A DNA stretch of 64,000 nucleotides from Ignavibacteriota bacterium. GTDB lineage: Bacteria; Bacteroidota; Ignavibacteria; UBA10030; UBA6906. Of this stretch, positions 1 through 8,830 are shown in pieces. Both the position numbers and the translations under genes were made by a program. How positions within the stretch are numbered: the first letter of the stretch is position 1; each line of letters begins with the position of its first letter. The stretch is taken from assembly GCA_016707525.1 (NCBI GenBank), contig JADJHP010000004.1, positions 62,001 through 126,000 of the forward strand, read 5' to 3'. The notes beneath the pieces are model-generated. The model did not search any database, was not told where the DNA came from, and saw only the letters and a list, made by a program, of their open reading frames with translations.

Positions 1-1666
1 CCATCTTTTTCGTTATCTGCGTCTGCGGTGTCTGCAGGCGATAGAAATACACGCCTGTCGGCACGCCCACACTCGAGGCATCCTTCCCGCTCCAGATGGC
101 GATGTGCTGGCCCGCCGAACGCTCCTCGTTATTGATGAGGCGGGCGATCTCCTGACCGATAGCGTTGTAGATCGTCAGGGTGACGCGCGCCGCATGCGGG
201 AGGGCGAACGCGATATGGGTCGCAGGGTTGAACGGGTTCGGGTAGTTCTGGTCGAGCCGGTACTCCGTCACGATCGATCCGAGCGGATCTTCCACGGCAT
301 TCACCAACTGCCATGCTGCCTTTCTCGACGGGAACCAATTCAGGTCGCCCACCGGGAACCCGCCATCACCTGCCGTGTAGGCTTGCTGGGTGGTAGGGTA
401 GTCAAAGTTGAAGGGATTGGATTCAAGACCGAACGTCTCCGGCTTCGTGGTCAGGTCACCCACGCCATTCCGGTCCGCCCGGGGATCCGGATTGCCGCTA
501 TTCGTGAAGTTGCTGGTGAAGCGATACCGGACGTACTTCAGGAGTGAATCGGACGACGGCGCATCGGCGAACTGGATGAGTTCCTCGAAGTTCCCTGACT
601 GGGCGAAGTTCGGCTTCACCTTGAAGAAGACGCTGTCGCCATACGGGCTGATGAACGCCGGCGCCTTCACGAGCGTATCGATACCCCAACCGGCCCAGAA
701 GGTCTTGAATGCGGGCGCCCATCCGTACGCGTTGTTGCGGACGACCCAATTGCGTGATGCTTCGGTGATGGAGGGCGATCCCAGCGAATCCACCGCAATG
801 ATCGGGAGGCGGTCCGGCGGATCCAGCGATTTGGGATGGCGCATGGCCTCCGTGCAGAGGTCCTGGAAGATATTGTTGGTGATGCGGACGTTCACCCCGC
901 GACGGATCTCCAGCGGACCGGCCTGCTTCGCGCCGGAGGTCGTAAAGGCACCGTACGCATTCTGATAGAACGTGTTGTGGTCCATGATGATCGTATTCAC
1001 CACTGCGCCGTCGGTCCGGAACATTCGTTGCGAGTTCAAATAGATCGTGCAGTTCTGATACATGATCGTATCGATCGCCAGGCCACGGCCGTCGAAGAAC
1101 CGCCCGTTGCTGGGCGTCGCCAGATCGATGGAATTCCTGAATTCGCAGTCGTAAAAGAAGAGACGCGTGTTGACACCATAGACACGGATGTGCGACTGCC
1201 GGGAGTGGTCGATGTGGACGCCTTCCCACACCACGCGCGCACCCGTGTCGTACACCGCCATCGTATAACGATCCTGGATCCCGATGTTGTCGATCCCGGA
1301 GATGTACAGGTTCTTGAAGTGCCCGTCGCCTTCCAGGTACGCCACATCATCGTTAGCCCCGCTCTGGTTGACCGCCGTGATGATGAGCGGTTTCGGCCCG
1401 GCGCCGTCGGCGGCCCAGATACGGAGCGGAGCGCCCTTGATGTTGGCCACGTGGCCGTTCAGCAGGTACATGCCACCCCGTTCGAGGCGGTACACCCGGT
1501 TCAACGATTTCGCCTCGCCGGCGGCGGTCGTGTCACCCTCGATCGCGAGATTCAGTGTCTCAAAGCCCTGCGGCACATCCAGATAGTCCCATTGTGCACT
1601 CCCGCTCTGGACAGCCCCCGTCAGCACCATGAACAGGACAACGATACCGATCATAGATCTCTGCAT
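1..1666 (-). CDS. Secreted parallel beta-helix protein with C-terminal sorting domain (3' end cut by window edge)
   Basis: The frame is open from ATG at 1666 to the window edge (555 codons, no stop). An AGGAGG box ends 4 nt before the ATG. The N-terminus (MQRSMIGIVVLFMVLTGAV) is a signal peptide. The middle (about residues 60-300) has short Asn/Asp-rich repeats such as FKNLYISGIDNIGIQ and NVRITNNIFQDL, as in right-handed parallel beta-helix proteins of the pectate-lyase fold. From about residue 470 it has LDQNYPNPFNPATHIAF and ends ITKKM, a FlgD-like/T9SS type A sorting domain lacking its last few residues. It starts 40 nt after the TonB receptor stop and is probably cotranscribed with it. 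I infer an extracellular glycan-binding or -cleaving protein; no catalytic family could be assigned. Confidence 0.85.
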   Translation of the reverse strand, partial: MQRSMIGIVVLFMVLTGAVQSGSAQWDYLDVPQGFETLNLAIEGDTTAAGEAKSLNRVYRLERGGMYLLNGHVANIKGAPLRIWAADGAGPKPLIITAVNQSGANDDVAYLEGDGHFKNLYISGIDNIGIQDRYTMAVYDTGARVVWEGVHIDHSRQSHIRVYGVNTRLFFYDCEFRNSIDLATPSNGRFFDGRGLAIDTIMYQNCTIYLNSQRMFRTDGAVVNTIIMDHNTFYQNAYGAFTTSGAKQAGPLEIRRGVNVRITNNIFQDLCTEAMRHPKSLDPPDRLPIIAVDSLGSPSITEASRNWVVRNNAYGWAPAFKTFWAGWGIDTLVKAPAFISPYGDSVFFKVKPNFAQSGNFEELIQFADAPSSDSLLKYVRYRFTSNFTNSGNPDPRADRNGVGDLTTKPETFGLESNPFNFDYPTTQQAYTAGDGGFPVGDLNWFPSRKAAWQLVNAVEDPLGSIVTEYRLDQNYPNPFNPATHIAFALPHAARVTLTIYNAIGQEIARLINNEERSAGQHIAIWSGKDASSVGVPTGVYFYRLQTPQTQITKKM

Positions 1667-1706
1667 TGGTCCTCCTGTGGGTAAGGGTATTGCATGTTGC
1701 GTCGTG

Positions 1707-4607
1707 TTAGAATTTCACCGTCACGCCGAGATCTGCTGTCCATCCGTAATACTCCCTCCCGGTCGCATACCGGGCGGTCTGCATGAACGATTGATCCGGC
1801 GCGTTGGTGAAGTTGTTGAGATTTGCGAACACACTGAGATTCTTGAGGAGATCGTACTTGAGTGACAGATCCCACCGTGTGAATGTATCGGTGTACCCAT
1901 CCAGTTCCTCGCGCACGCCGACGAACGTCAGGGTCTTGCCCTGGACGAGCATGGAGACGCGGCCGGAGAAATTGCCGACGTCATAGCCGATCGACACATT
2001 CGCGATGTCGGAGGCCTGGTCCGGCATGGGCCCTGTGCGGAACGTGTCCACCACCGACGTGAGAAGGAACGGCGGGGTCGGGATCCGGTCCTGGCGGACG
2101 AACGACCGGGGGAATTTCGTCTCGGACCAGATGTGCGAATAGTTCACGTTCACCACGATCCCGTCGAACGGTTGCGGCAGCCATTTGAAGCTCGTCTGCC
2201 ACTCGCATTCGAAGCCGTACACTTCCGTAGTGAAGGGGTTGTTCTCGGGCCGGATGATCGAGTACCCCCGCAGGTTCGGCTCGACGCCCTCCTTCACCGG
2301 GTCGAGAATGACGTGTCCGCTCCGGACATAGATGAGGTTCTCGATCTTCTTGTAGAACCCCCCGAGCGTGAGCAGGCCAATGCGATTGCCATAGAACGAC
2401 AGGTATCCATCGTAGTTGGTCGCCAGCTGGGGCGCGAGATGGGGGTTGCCATACTCCACCGTCACGGTCGATGCACGGATCTTCTTCGCAGGGATCACGT
2501 AGTCGAGGCGGGGGTAGGAGATGCTCTTCGTGTATGCGACACGGAGATCGCACCACTCGGTCGGCCGGACACGCACGTGCAGCATAGGGAACCACTCGCC
2601 GTACGTCACTGTGGCCGCTGTGTCGCGTACTTGTTCATTGTCGAGCAACCCCTCATCTTCCGGTGTGTTTACCACCCCGACACGGCCTACGGCATTCATG
2701 CTGGTACGTTCATAGCGGGCACCGGGCATGATCATGAGGAACGAACCGATGTCGATCTGGGTCATGGCGTATCCTGCCCGGAGCACGTCGGTGATCTCGT
2801 AGTCATCGAGGTCGCGCTGAAGGGAGAACCGGTACACCTGGTCGTAGAGATAGTGCGTGAGGAAGTAATGGAGCTCACCGGTATTCAACCCGGTCCCATA
2901 CTCGTATTCGCCATCGAGGAACGTCCCGGGATCGAACCCGGTGTCCACGTAGTTCGACATCGCGGCATACCCGGTTCCGGGCATGCGCGTGTAGGTGAAA
3001 CCCGGTGTCCCATACTGCGAGTGGTACTGGGGATACCGGGAATCGGTCTTGTCGAGCCGCGAGGTGGCATAGGAGCGGTCCCGTTCGCGGAGTTTTTCCC
3101 GGACCTTCATGCCCGCCTTCACCTTTCCGACGATCCAGTCGGTGACCGTATACGGGACCTCCACATCCATCTGGGCGGTCAGGTCGCGTTCATATGAACG
3201 CTCGGGCTCGACCTCACCATCGTACAGGTACGCCAGATCCGTGCGGTTGCGGGCATTGCGGATGATATCGGCCGGCGTCGCGATCGCCGGGATCGCTGCC
3301 GTGTTGAATGCATTCGCTTCCTCGAACTGGAAGCGGGAGTTGAACGGGTAGCGTGTCGTGGAAACGTTGCGGGACAGCCGCCAGTTGAGCGATAGGACCG
3401 AAAGGTCGTGTTTGCCGGCGAGGGAATTCGTGAGGATGTCGATCTGGCGCTCGCGCTCACGGAGATAGTACTTCATCTTGTTGCTGCCGCTCATATCGAA
3501 GCGGCGCGACTGGATCACTTCGTTGCGGTCCAACCGGCTGAGCAGGTTGTTCATCATGATCTTGCCGAAGGGGAATTCATAGTCCAGCATCGCACTGAAC
3601 CCGAACCGCTGACGTATATCGCGCGTGTGTTCGAAGGTCACCTGCGTGGTGGTAATCGGCGCATAGTCCTCGCCCGGACGTTTCTCGCGCGCGAGGGCGT
3701 ACGCGGCATTGAACTGATCGGAGCCGCGCTGGGTGCGCTCGAGGTTCCCGGCGATGAGGATGCCGAAGCGCTGGTCGAAGAGGCGGTCGCTCATCACCAC
3801 GCGCCCGCGATACTCGCCGAGTTCCGATCGTTCATGATTGTATCCGGACTGCGCGCGGACGTTGAGCGTGTATCCTCCGGGCGCTGCGGTGGCGAGCTGG
3901 AAATCCACCGTGCCGCCAAGAGCATCCGCGTCCTTGTCCGGTGTGAGCGCCTTCGTCACTTCGATCCCGGCGAGGATCTCCGGAGCGATCATGCTGAGGT
4001 CCACGCTCCTGTCATCCAGGTCGGTCGCGGGTATCCTGTCTCCCCCGATGGTGATCGCATTGTATGTCGGTGAGAGTCCGCGGATGACGACCTTGCTTCC
4101 TTCGCCGCCCTGCCGCTGGATGGAGATGCCGGGGAGACGTCCGACGGACTCCGCGGCGTTGGCGTCGGGGAGTTCCATGATCTTTTCGGACGAGACGACG
4201 TTCGTGATCGTCGATGAGGTGAGCTGTCTGTTGATGGCCGCGGCCTGCCCGATCGCCTGCGCGGTCACGACAACGGTCTCACCCTCGATCGCATCGATAT
4301 CGAGCATGGCATTGCGGACCGTCGTTTTGCCTTCCGCCACGGTAACGGGATAGAGGCGGGTTCGATAGCCGATATAGGAGACACGCAGGGTATAGGAGCC
4401 GGGAGCGATCCCCTTGATCAGAAAGTGCCCGGCACCATCGGTGGCGCCACCGAACGCAGTTCCCGTCAATTGAACGTGTGCACCGGGAAGTGGTGCGTTC
4501 TCGAGCGAGTCGCGGACCGTCCCTTCGAGACTCCCCTGACCGGATGCAGACGACGGGAGGAGGAGCAGGGACGCCATGCAAAGGAGAAAAGTGCAACACC
4601 ATTTCAT
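1707..4607 (-). CDS. TonB-dependent receptor with carboxypeptidase-like regulatory domain
   Basis: 966 aa from the ATG at 4607, which has AAGGAG 7 nt upstream; a TTG 18 nt further upstream is less likely. Signal peptide (MKWCCTFLLCMASLLLL), then a CarboxypepD-reg-like fold (about 25-105, GTVRDSLENAPLPGAHVQL), a plug (about 125-240, with LPDANAAESVGRLPGISIQR and VVIRGL) and a 22-strand-type barrel ending in Phe (GVTVKF). The plug wording resembles the Xanthomonas/Caulobacter class of large carbohydrate TonB receptors. No SusD gene is adjacent, unlike classical Bacteroidetes PULs. It is first in an operon with the beta-helix protein and lies beside a sugar-type regulator, so import of an oligosaccharide is inferred. 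A TTGACA/TATATT promoter with a dyad at +1 precedes it. Confidence 0.93.
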   Translation of the reverse strand: MKWCCTFLLCMASLLLLPSSASGQGSLEGTVRDSLENAPLPGAHVQLTGTAFGGATDGAGHFLIKGIAPGSYTLRVSYIGYRTRLYPVTVAEGKTTVRNAMLDIDAIEGETVVVTAQAIGQAAAINRQLTSSTITNVVSSEKIMELPDANAAESVGRLPGISIQRQGGEGSKVVIRGLSPTYNAITIGGDRIPATDLDDRSVDLSMIAPEILAGIEVTKALTPDKDADALGGTVDFQLATAAPGGYTLNVRAQSGYNHERSELGEYRGRVVMSDRLFDQRFGILIAGNLERTQRGSDQFNAAYALAREKRPGEDYAPITTTQVTFEHTRDIRQRFGFSAMLDYEFPFGKIMMNNLLSRLDRNEVIQSRRFDMSGSNKMKYYLRERERQIDILTNSLAGKHDLSVLSLNWRLSRNVSTTRYPFNSRFQFEEANAFNTAAIPAIATPADIIRNARNRTDLAYLYDGEVEPERSYERDLTAQMDVEVPYTVTDWIVGKVKAGMKVREKLRERDRSYATSRLDKTDSRYPQYHSQYGTPGFTYTRMPGTGYAAMSNYVDTGFDPGTFLDGEYEYGTGLNTGELHYFLTHYLYDQVYRFSLQRDLDDYEITDVLRAGYAMTQIDIGSFLMIMPGARYERTSMNAVGRVGVVNTPEDEGLLDNEQVRDTAATVTYGEWFPMLHVRVRPTEWCDLRVAYTKSISYPRLDYVIPAKKIRASTVTVEYGNPHLAPQLATNYDGYLSFYGNRIGLLTLGGFYKKIENLIYVRSGHVILDPVKEGVEPNLRGYSIIRPENNPFTTEVYGFECEWQTSFKWLPQPFDGIVVNVNYSHIWSETKFPRSFVRQDRIPTPPFLLTSVVDTFRTGPMPDQASDIANVSIGYDVGNFSGRVSMLVQGKTLTFVGVREELDGYTDTFTRWDLSLKYDLLKNLSVFANLNNFTNAPDQSFMQTARYATGREYYGWTADLGVTVKF

Positions 4608-4678
4608 TGAATGCTCCTTGGCCAAATAGACTGAGGATCACTGCATAGACTGGAGGGAAGAACAGGCGATCGGAAGTT

Positions 4679-4701
4679 TGGCATACATACTATGTATGCC
4701 A
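4679..4701. promoter_or_regulatory. Operator-like dyad at the TonB receptor start point (site A)
   Basis: Perfect inverted repeat with arms TGGCATACATA and TATGTATGCCA around one C. It covers about -1 to +22 of the predicted minus-strand promoter. Positions 4694-4703 (GTATGCCAGG) match GTATACCAGG of site B at 6075-6084 in 9 of 10 bases. Likely target of the adjacent GntR/LacI regulator (inference). Confidence 0.65.
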
Positions 4702-4706
4702 GGTAT

Positions 4707-4735
4707 AATATATAGAAGAACAAGGACTCTGTCAA
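4707..4735 (-). promoter_or_regulatory. Predicted sigma70-like promoter of the TonB receptor operon
   Basis: Reading on the minus strand, TTGACA (4735-4730) is separated by 17 nt from TATATT (4712-4707). The predicted start near 4700 lies in the dyad at 4679-4701 and gives a leader of about 93 nt. Confidence 0.55.
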
Positions 4736-4772
4736 GAAAAATGTGCAGAACAGTGCGTTGAATTGAGATTAC

Positions 4773-4799
4773 CGGGCGGAGAAGATGGCTCCGCGCCCG
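4773..4799 (-). terminator. Possible terminator hairpin after the regulator gene
   Basis: CGGGCGGAG (4773-4781) can pair with CTCCGCGCCCG (4789-4799) with a two-base bulge, immediately after the regulator stop. No long T-run follows, so this is a weak call. Confidence 0.35.
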
Positions 4800-4803
4800 A
4801 AGT

Positions 4804-5973
4804 TCAGGCTTCGGGCGAAGAACCTGAGGCAAGAGTAGTGGGCACGAGGATGCCGCGTTTGCGGGCCCCGCACGATTCCCGGACGATGAGCTGGGGCTTG
4901 AGGGTGATGCGGTTACCGATATCCTGATGGGTCAACCGGCTGTTGATGACATCCACCGCCCACTTACCGATACGGTCGACCGGCTGATGGATGGTTGTAA
5001 GAGGGACCGACGCATACCTCGCGACAAGGACGTCGTCGAAGCCGACGATGGCGACATCGCGCGGGACCTGGATCCCGAATTCTGCGGCCGCCTGGATGAA
5101 CCCGAGCGCGACCATATCATTATAGAAGAAGAGGGCCTCCGGACGCTTCGGCAGTCCGGCGAACCTGCCTGCGAACTGCGTACCAAGCGTGTACCGGTCG
5201 GCCCCGGCATCCACAGGCTCTTCTTCAAGATAGTAGATCAGATCAGCGATGTATGGTATGTCGTTCTCGATGAGCGCACGCGAGTATCCGTTCTTGCGCA
5301 CCTCACTCAAGAGGTTTCCCTTCCCCACGTGAACATAACCGATGGACTTATACCCCGTCTTGATCAGATGCTCGGTCGCCATATAGCCGCCCAATTCCTG
5401 GTCGCAACCGACATACCAGTACGCCGGGTCGTGGATGTACGACACCATCACATACGGAAAATTGTCGTTGTGCAGACGCTCGATGTGTTCGGTGGCACGG
5501 TACTGATACGACAGCGATGCGATGATGAGCCCCTGGACGCCGAGCTCCCTGAAGCGCTCGATCTGCGTCTCTTCCTTCTCGATGTTCTCCGAAGAACTCG
5601 AGAGGAGGAAATGATAGCCCAGCTCCGAGGCACGCCGCTCGACGCTCTCTACCACCATTGAGAAGAATGGCTGCTTGAGGTCACGCAGAACCAGCCCGAT
5701 CATCCGCTCGTCCGACCTGGGCATCTTCCGTGGCGTCGGCTCCGCTACATAGGTCCCCTTGCCGACACGCGTGTACAGGACCTGCTCCTTGACAAGATTC
5801 GCAAGTGCATTCTTCACGGTAATGAGGCTGACCTTGTACCGCTTCGAGAGCTCCTGATGCGTCTCCAGCTTGTCGCCTGCCTTCAGATCTCCACGTGCGA
5901 TCCGGTTCTTGATGTCCCGGATGATCTGCTCGTACAAGGGAGTCGGATTCGAAAAATCGATGCCTTTGCTCAC
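4804..5973 (-). CDS. GntR-HTH/LacI-sensor hybrid transcriptional regulator (AraR-like)
   Basis: 389 aa from GTG at 5973, chosen because AAAGGAG lies 8-9 nt upstream and because the sequence from there (MSKGIDFSNPTPLYEQIIRDI) is a typical GntR N-terminus; in-frame sequence upstream of it looks untranslated. Residues about 8-75 form the GntR winged helix (LYEQIIRDIKNRIARGDLKAGDKL, then TVKNALANLVKEQVL). Residues about 90-370 are a LacI/periplasmic-binding-protein-type sugar sensor (IGLVLRDLKQPFFS, VAIVGFDDVLVARY, PLTTIHQPVDRIG). This architecture is that of AraR-type repressors released by a sugar. It lies between the TonB receptor operon and the divergent GH31 operon, and dyads sit at the predicted start of all three promoters, including its own. 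The sugar ligand cannot be read from the sequence. Confidence 0.92.
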   Translation of the reverse strand: MSKGIDFSNPTPLYEQIIRDIKNRIARGDLKAGDKLETHQELSKRYKVSLITVKNALANLVKEQVLYTRVGKGTYVAEPTPRKMPRSDERMIGLVLRDLKQPFFSMVVESVERRASELGYHFLLSSSSENIEKEETQIERFRELGVQGLIIASLSYQYRATEHIERLHNDNFPYVMVSYIHDPAYWYVGCDQELGGYMATEHLIKTGYKSIGYVHVGKGNLLSEVRKNGYSRALIENDIPYIADLIYYLEEEPVDAGADRYTLGTQFAGRFAGLPKRPEALFFYNDMVALGFIQAAAEFGIQVPRDVAIVGFDDVLVARYASVPLTTIHQPVDRIGKWAVDVINSRLTHQDIGNRITLKPQLIVRESCGARKRGILVPTTLASGSSPEA

Positions 5974-6071
5974 TGTCAGTCTCCTTTTAGATTCTGCGGC
6001 CCAAGACGTAAACGATGGACATCTCCCCGCCCCACCAGCCACAGACCCGGCTTCGATGACTATAACCATAT

Positions 6072-6083
6072 CTGGTATACCAG
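6072..6083. promoter_or_regulatory. Operator-like palindrome at the regulator start point (site B)
   Basis: Perfect 12-bp palindrome CTGGTATACCAG located about +2 to +14 of the predicted minus-strand regulator promoter, suggesting autoregulation. Confidence 0.6.
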
Positions 6084-6091
6084 GTCTCTTC

Positions 6092-6120
6092 AATTTACAA
6101 CCCTACTCCCGAAAAGTCAA
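6092..6120 (-). promoter_or_regulatory. Predicted promoter of the GntR/LacI regulator
   Basis: Minus strand: TTGACT (6120-6115), a 17-nt spacer, TAAATT (6097-6092). Its -35 box is back to back with that of the divergent GH31 promoter, together forming an inverted repeat (AAAGTCAAC at 6113-6121 and GTTGACTTT at 6129-6137). Confidence 0.5.
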
Positions 6121-6129
6121 CGAATAATG

Positions 6130-6158
6130 TTGACTTTGTGGATAGGGTCATGTAGATT
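6130..6158 (+). promoter_or_regulatory. Predicted promoter of the GH31 operon
   Basis: TTGACT (6130-6135), a 17-nt spacer, TAGATT (6153-6158). The predicted start is near 6165, about 27 nt before the GH31 ATG. Confidence 0.5.
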
Positions 6159-6168
6159 TCTCCATAGA

Positions 6169-6185
6169 CAGTATACCTAGTATGA
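6169..6185. promoter_or_regulatory. Imperfect operator-like site at the GH31 start point (site C)
   Basis: Contains GTATACCTAG (6171-6180), related to GTATACCAGG of site B and GTATGCCAGG of site A, and a short CATAC/GTATA inverted repeat. It lies just downstream of the predicted GH31 start. Confidence 0.45.
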
Positions 6186-6191
6186 GAATCT

Positions 6192-8018
6192 ATGACCTGT
6201 TTGATCGCACTTCTCCTGGGTCTGCTCGGGGCTTCCGGGCCAACCCAGGCATCCGTTCCCCGCCCGGATTCCCGATCCGTCGTGATCCACCGTCAGGCAC
6301 GGTTCACCATCCTGACCCCATATGCCATCCGCCTGGAGTGGGCGGCTGATTCCATATTCGAAGACCGCGCCTCGCTCGTAGCAGTGAACCGGTCACTCCC
6401 TCCCCCCGCATTCACAAAGACCATATCCGGGACTACGCTCACCATCTCCACGGGCGTGATAACACTGACCTATCGTGATGACGGCCGACCTTTCGATTCG
6501 CTGAATACCCGCATCGTATTCTCCGCCGGGTCGATGCGCGGGGCGTGGGTACCGGACCAACTGGATACCGCCAATTTGCTGGGGACCACACGGACACTTG
6601 ACGGCGCAGACGGAGATCTGATCCCACGGGACAGCTCTCGTGTCGTGCTTGAACCCGGACTCCTCTCACGCTCGGGCTGGACGCTCATCGACGATTCTGC
6701 ACGGCCGCTGCTCGATGCCTCCCCCTGGCCGTGGGTCACCCCGCGCCCTTCCGGAGAACGACGTGACCTGTATTTCTTCGCCTACGGCCGTGACTATCGC
6801 CGCGTGCTGAAGGAGTTCACTGCGCTCGCCGGACCGATCCCCATCCCACCTCGTCACGCGTTCGGTTACTGGTATTCACGGTGGAGGACTTCCTCAGAGT
6901 CGGAATTGCGGGGGCTGGTCGGGACTTTCCGATCGCTCGACATTCCGCTGGACGTCCTCCTCATCGACATGGACTGGCACATCACTGCGTTGCCGGAATT
7001 CTTCCATGGTGATGCCAGAACGAAGGATCAGGCGGGGCAGGACCATGGGTGGACCGGCTTCACCTGGAACCAGAACCTGTTCCCCGATCCGCGCCGCTTC
7101 CTGGGGTGGATGGAACGTCAGGGCGTCCAGGTGGGATTGAACCTCCATCCCGCTTCCGGGATCCAACCCCATGAAGAGAAGTACCCGGCCATGGCCCGCG
7201 CAGTCGGGATCGACCCCGGCACCCGGGCGTATGTGCCGTTCAACATCGTCGATCGCCGGTTCGCACAGGCGTACTTCGACACACTCCTTCATCCGATGGA
7301 GAGTGATGGTGTGGACCTGTGGTGGCTCGACTGGCAACAATGGAACACCACCAGCATTCCCGGCGTGAACCCGACTTTCTATCTGAACTACCTCCACTTC
7401 ACGGATATGCAGCGACGGTCACTCCGCCGGCCGATGATCTATCACCGCTGGGGCGGACTTGGCAATCATCGCTATCAGATCGGTTTCTCCGGCGATACGA
7501 AGACCAGCTGGGCGTCCCTCGCCTATCAACCCTTCTTCACCGTCACCGCCGCCAACGTCGGATTCGGCTATTGGGGAAATGACATCGGCGGGTTCTACGG
7601 CCCGCCGAACACGCCGGAGCTCTTCACGCGCTGGTTCCAGTTCGGCGTGTTCAGCCCGATTCTCAAGACCCACGCGACGGGACGCGACTTCGCCATCCTC
7701 CGGAAATTATGGGAGTATCCCCACGCAACATTCCTCCATCTCCGGGATCTGGTGCACCTCCGCTATGCCCTGCTTCCCTATCTCTATACCGCAGCGCACA
7801 CGGCACATTCGACCGGCATCTCACCATGTCATCCCCTCTATTATGATCATCCGGACCAGGACGAGGCGTATGCATTCAAGAACGAATACTCCTTCGGCCC
7901 CGACATGATCGTTCACCCGGTGACACGCCCGCTCGGGGGTGACAGCCTGTTCACCATGCAGTCGACGTGGCTCCCCCCCGGGAGCCTGGGTACGAGTGGC
8001 ACACCGGAACGACCCTGA
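6192..8018 (+). CDS. GH31 glycoside hydrolase, N-terminal and catalytic part (frameshifted near 7980)
   Basis: 608 codons before a premature stop. A signal peptide (MTCLIALLLGLLGASG) precedes the GH31 N-terminal beta domain and the (beta/alpha)8 barrel from about residue 215 (RHAFGYWYSRWR). The probable nucleophile is D380 in DLWWLDWQQ and the acid/base D435 in YQIGFSGDT. The WWLDW form differs from the WxDMNE motif of classical alpha-glucosidases, so substrate is open; alpha-glycosidase action on an unusual or amino sugar is possible. The frame breaks at WLPPG, in a C7 run (7973-7979), and resumes in the entry starting at 7980. One missing C restores WLPPREPGYEWHTG. No strong ribosome-binding site is seen. 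First gene of the operon with the lyase, DUF5009 and DUF4153 genes. Confidence 0.85.
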   Translation: MTCLIALLLGLLGASGPTQASVPRPDSRSVVIHRQARFTILTPYAIRLEWAADSIFEDRASLVAVNRSLPPPAFTKTISGTTLTISTGVITLTYRDDGRPFDSLNTRIVFSAGSMRGAWVPDQLDTANLLGTTRTLDGADGDLIPRDSSRVVLEPGLLSRSGWTLIDDSARPLLDASPWPWVTPRPSGERRDLYFFAYGRDYRRVLKEFTALAGPIPIPPRHAFGYWYSRWRTSSESELRGLVGTFRSLDIPLDVLLIDMDWHITALPEFFHGDARTKDQAGQDHGWTGFTWNQNLFPDPRRFLGWMERQGVQVGLNLHPASGIQPHEEKYPAMARAVGIDPGTRAYVPFNIVDRRFAQAYFDTLLHPMESDGVDLWWLDWQQWNTTSIPGVNPTFYLNYLHFTDMQRRSLRRPMIYHRWGGLGNHRYQIGFSGDTKTSWASLAYQPFFTVTAANVGFGYWGNDIGGFYGPPNTPELFTRWFQFGVFSPILKTHATGRDFAILRKLWEYPHATFLHLRDLVHLRYALLPYLYTAAHTAHSTGISPCHPLYYDHPDQDEAYAFKNEYSFGPDMIVHPVTRPLGGDSLFTMQSTWLPPGSLGTSGTPERP

Positions 8019-8821
8019 ACGGCGACACGACCATCACGCGTCCCTTCCGCATCAACGATGTGCCGGTGTACATCCGCGCCGGGTCGATCATCCCGATGGC
8101 ACCCCGTATGCAATACACCGGGGCGTGGCACCGCGACTCCCTCACGCTGATGGTCGTTCCCGGCGGCACGGGTGACGCTGTGTACTACGATGACGATGGC
8201 ACAACATCAGGATATGAGCGCGGACACTCATCGCTCACCCGGATCCATTCGTCCACCATAGGACGGACACTCACCGTGACGATCGACCCTGTCGAAGGCT
8301 CGTATCCCGGCATGCCGGCAACCCGATGGTACACCCTCGAGCTTCTCCGCTCGTTCCCGCCGTCGCGCGTGACCGTGAACGGCGTACCGATCCCCTCCGG
8401 ACAGGAGCAGGACGCACATGGCTGGCATTATGACGGCCCATCCCTCACGGCCTCGATACCCCTCCCTGCCGTCTCGTGCAGGAAGCAGATCGTTGTGAGC
8501 ATCGCCATGCCGGATGATGACACGGCGCTTCTCAATGGTGCACTGTACCGGCTGGCCCTGCTCGATGGATTCACCCAGTTCCTTTCCGACCGCCGGAATT
8601 TCCGCAGGCAGGACCTGTGGAGCGATGCACGCCATCCCAGCGACGCGATCATGCGCCTGGCGCAGACCGGGATACGCATTGGCAACGGCCCGCACACGGT
8701 GGCCCACGAACTCCGGAACCTGATCGGGGAATGGCCGGCGGTCATCGGAGCCGTCCACCAGGTTGCGGCCGATTACCCGCAGTTCGCACCCTACGACGCG
8801 CTCCTGCGCGCCATCCCCTAG
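7980..8821 (+). pseudogene. GH31 glycoside hydrolase, C-terminal part (continuation after frameshift)
   Basis: This frame continues the GH31 gene without its own start signal. It begins GYEWHTGTTLNGDTTITRPF, the typical segment after the LPPG motif, and includes VYIRAGSIIPM and a DUF5110-like beta domain with VYYDDDGTTSGYERG. The last ~100 residues (TALLNGALYRLALLDGFTQFL and onward) are helical and may be an extra domain. The two frames differ by one missing or two extra bases. The coding character is intact on both sides, so either a sequencing/assembly error in the C7 run or a recent mutation is possible. The stop is 9 nt before the next gene. Confidence 0.8.
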
Positions 8822-8830
8822 GAGACCCGC

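Noticed and set aside
6969..7380. GH31 as a classical alpha-glucosidase or alpha-xylosidase
   Set aside because: The nucleophile motif WWLDW differs from WxDMNE, so a specific substrate was not assigned.
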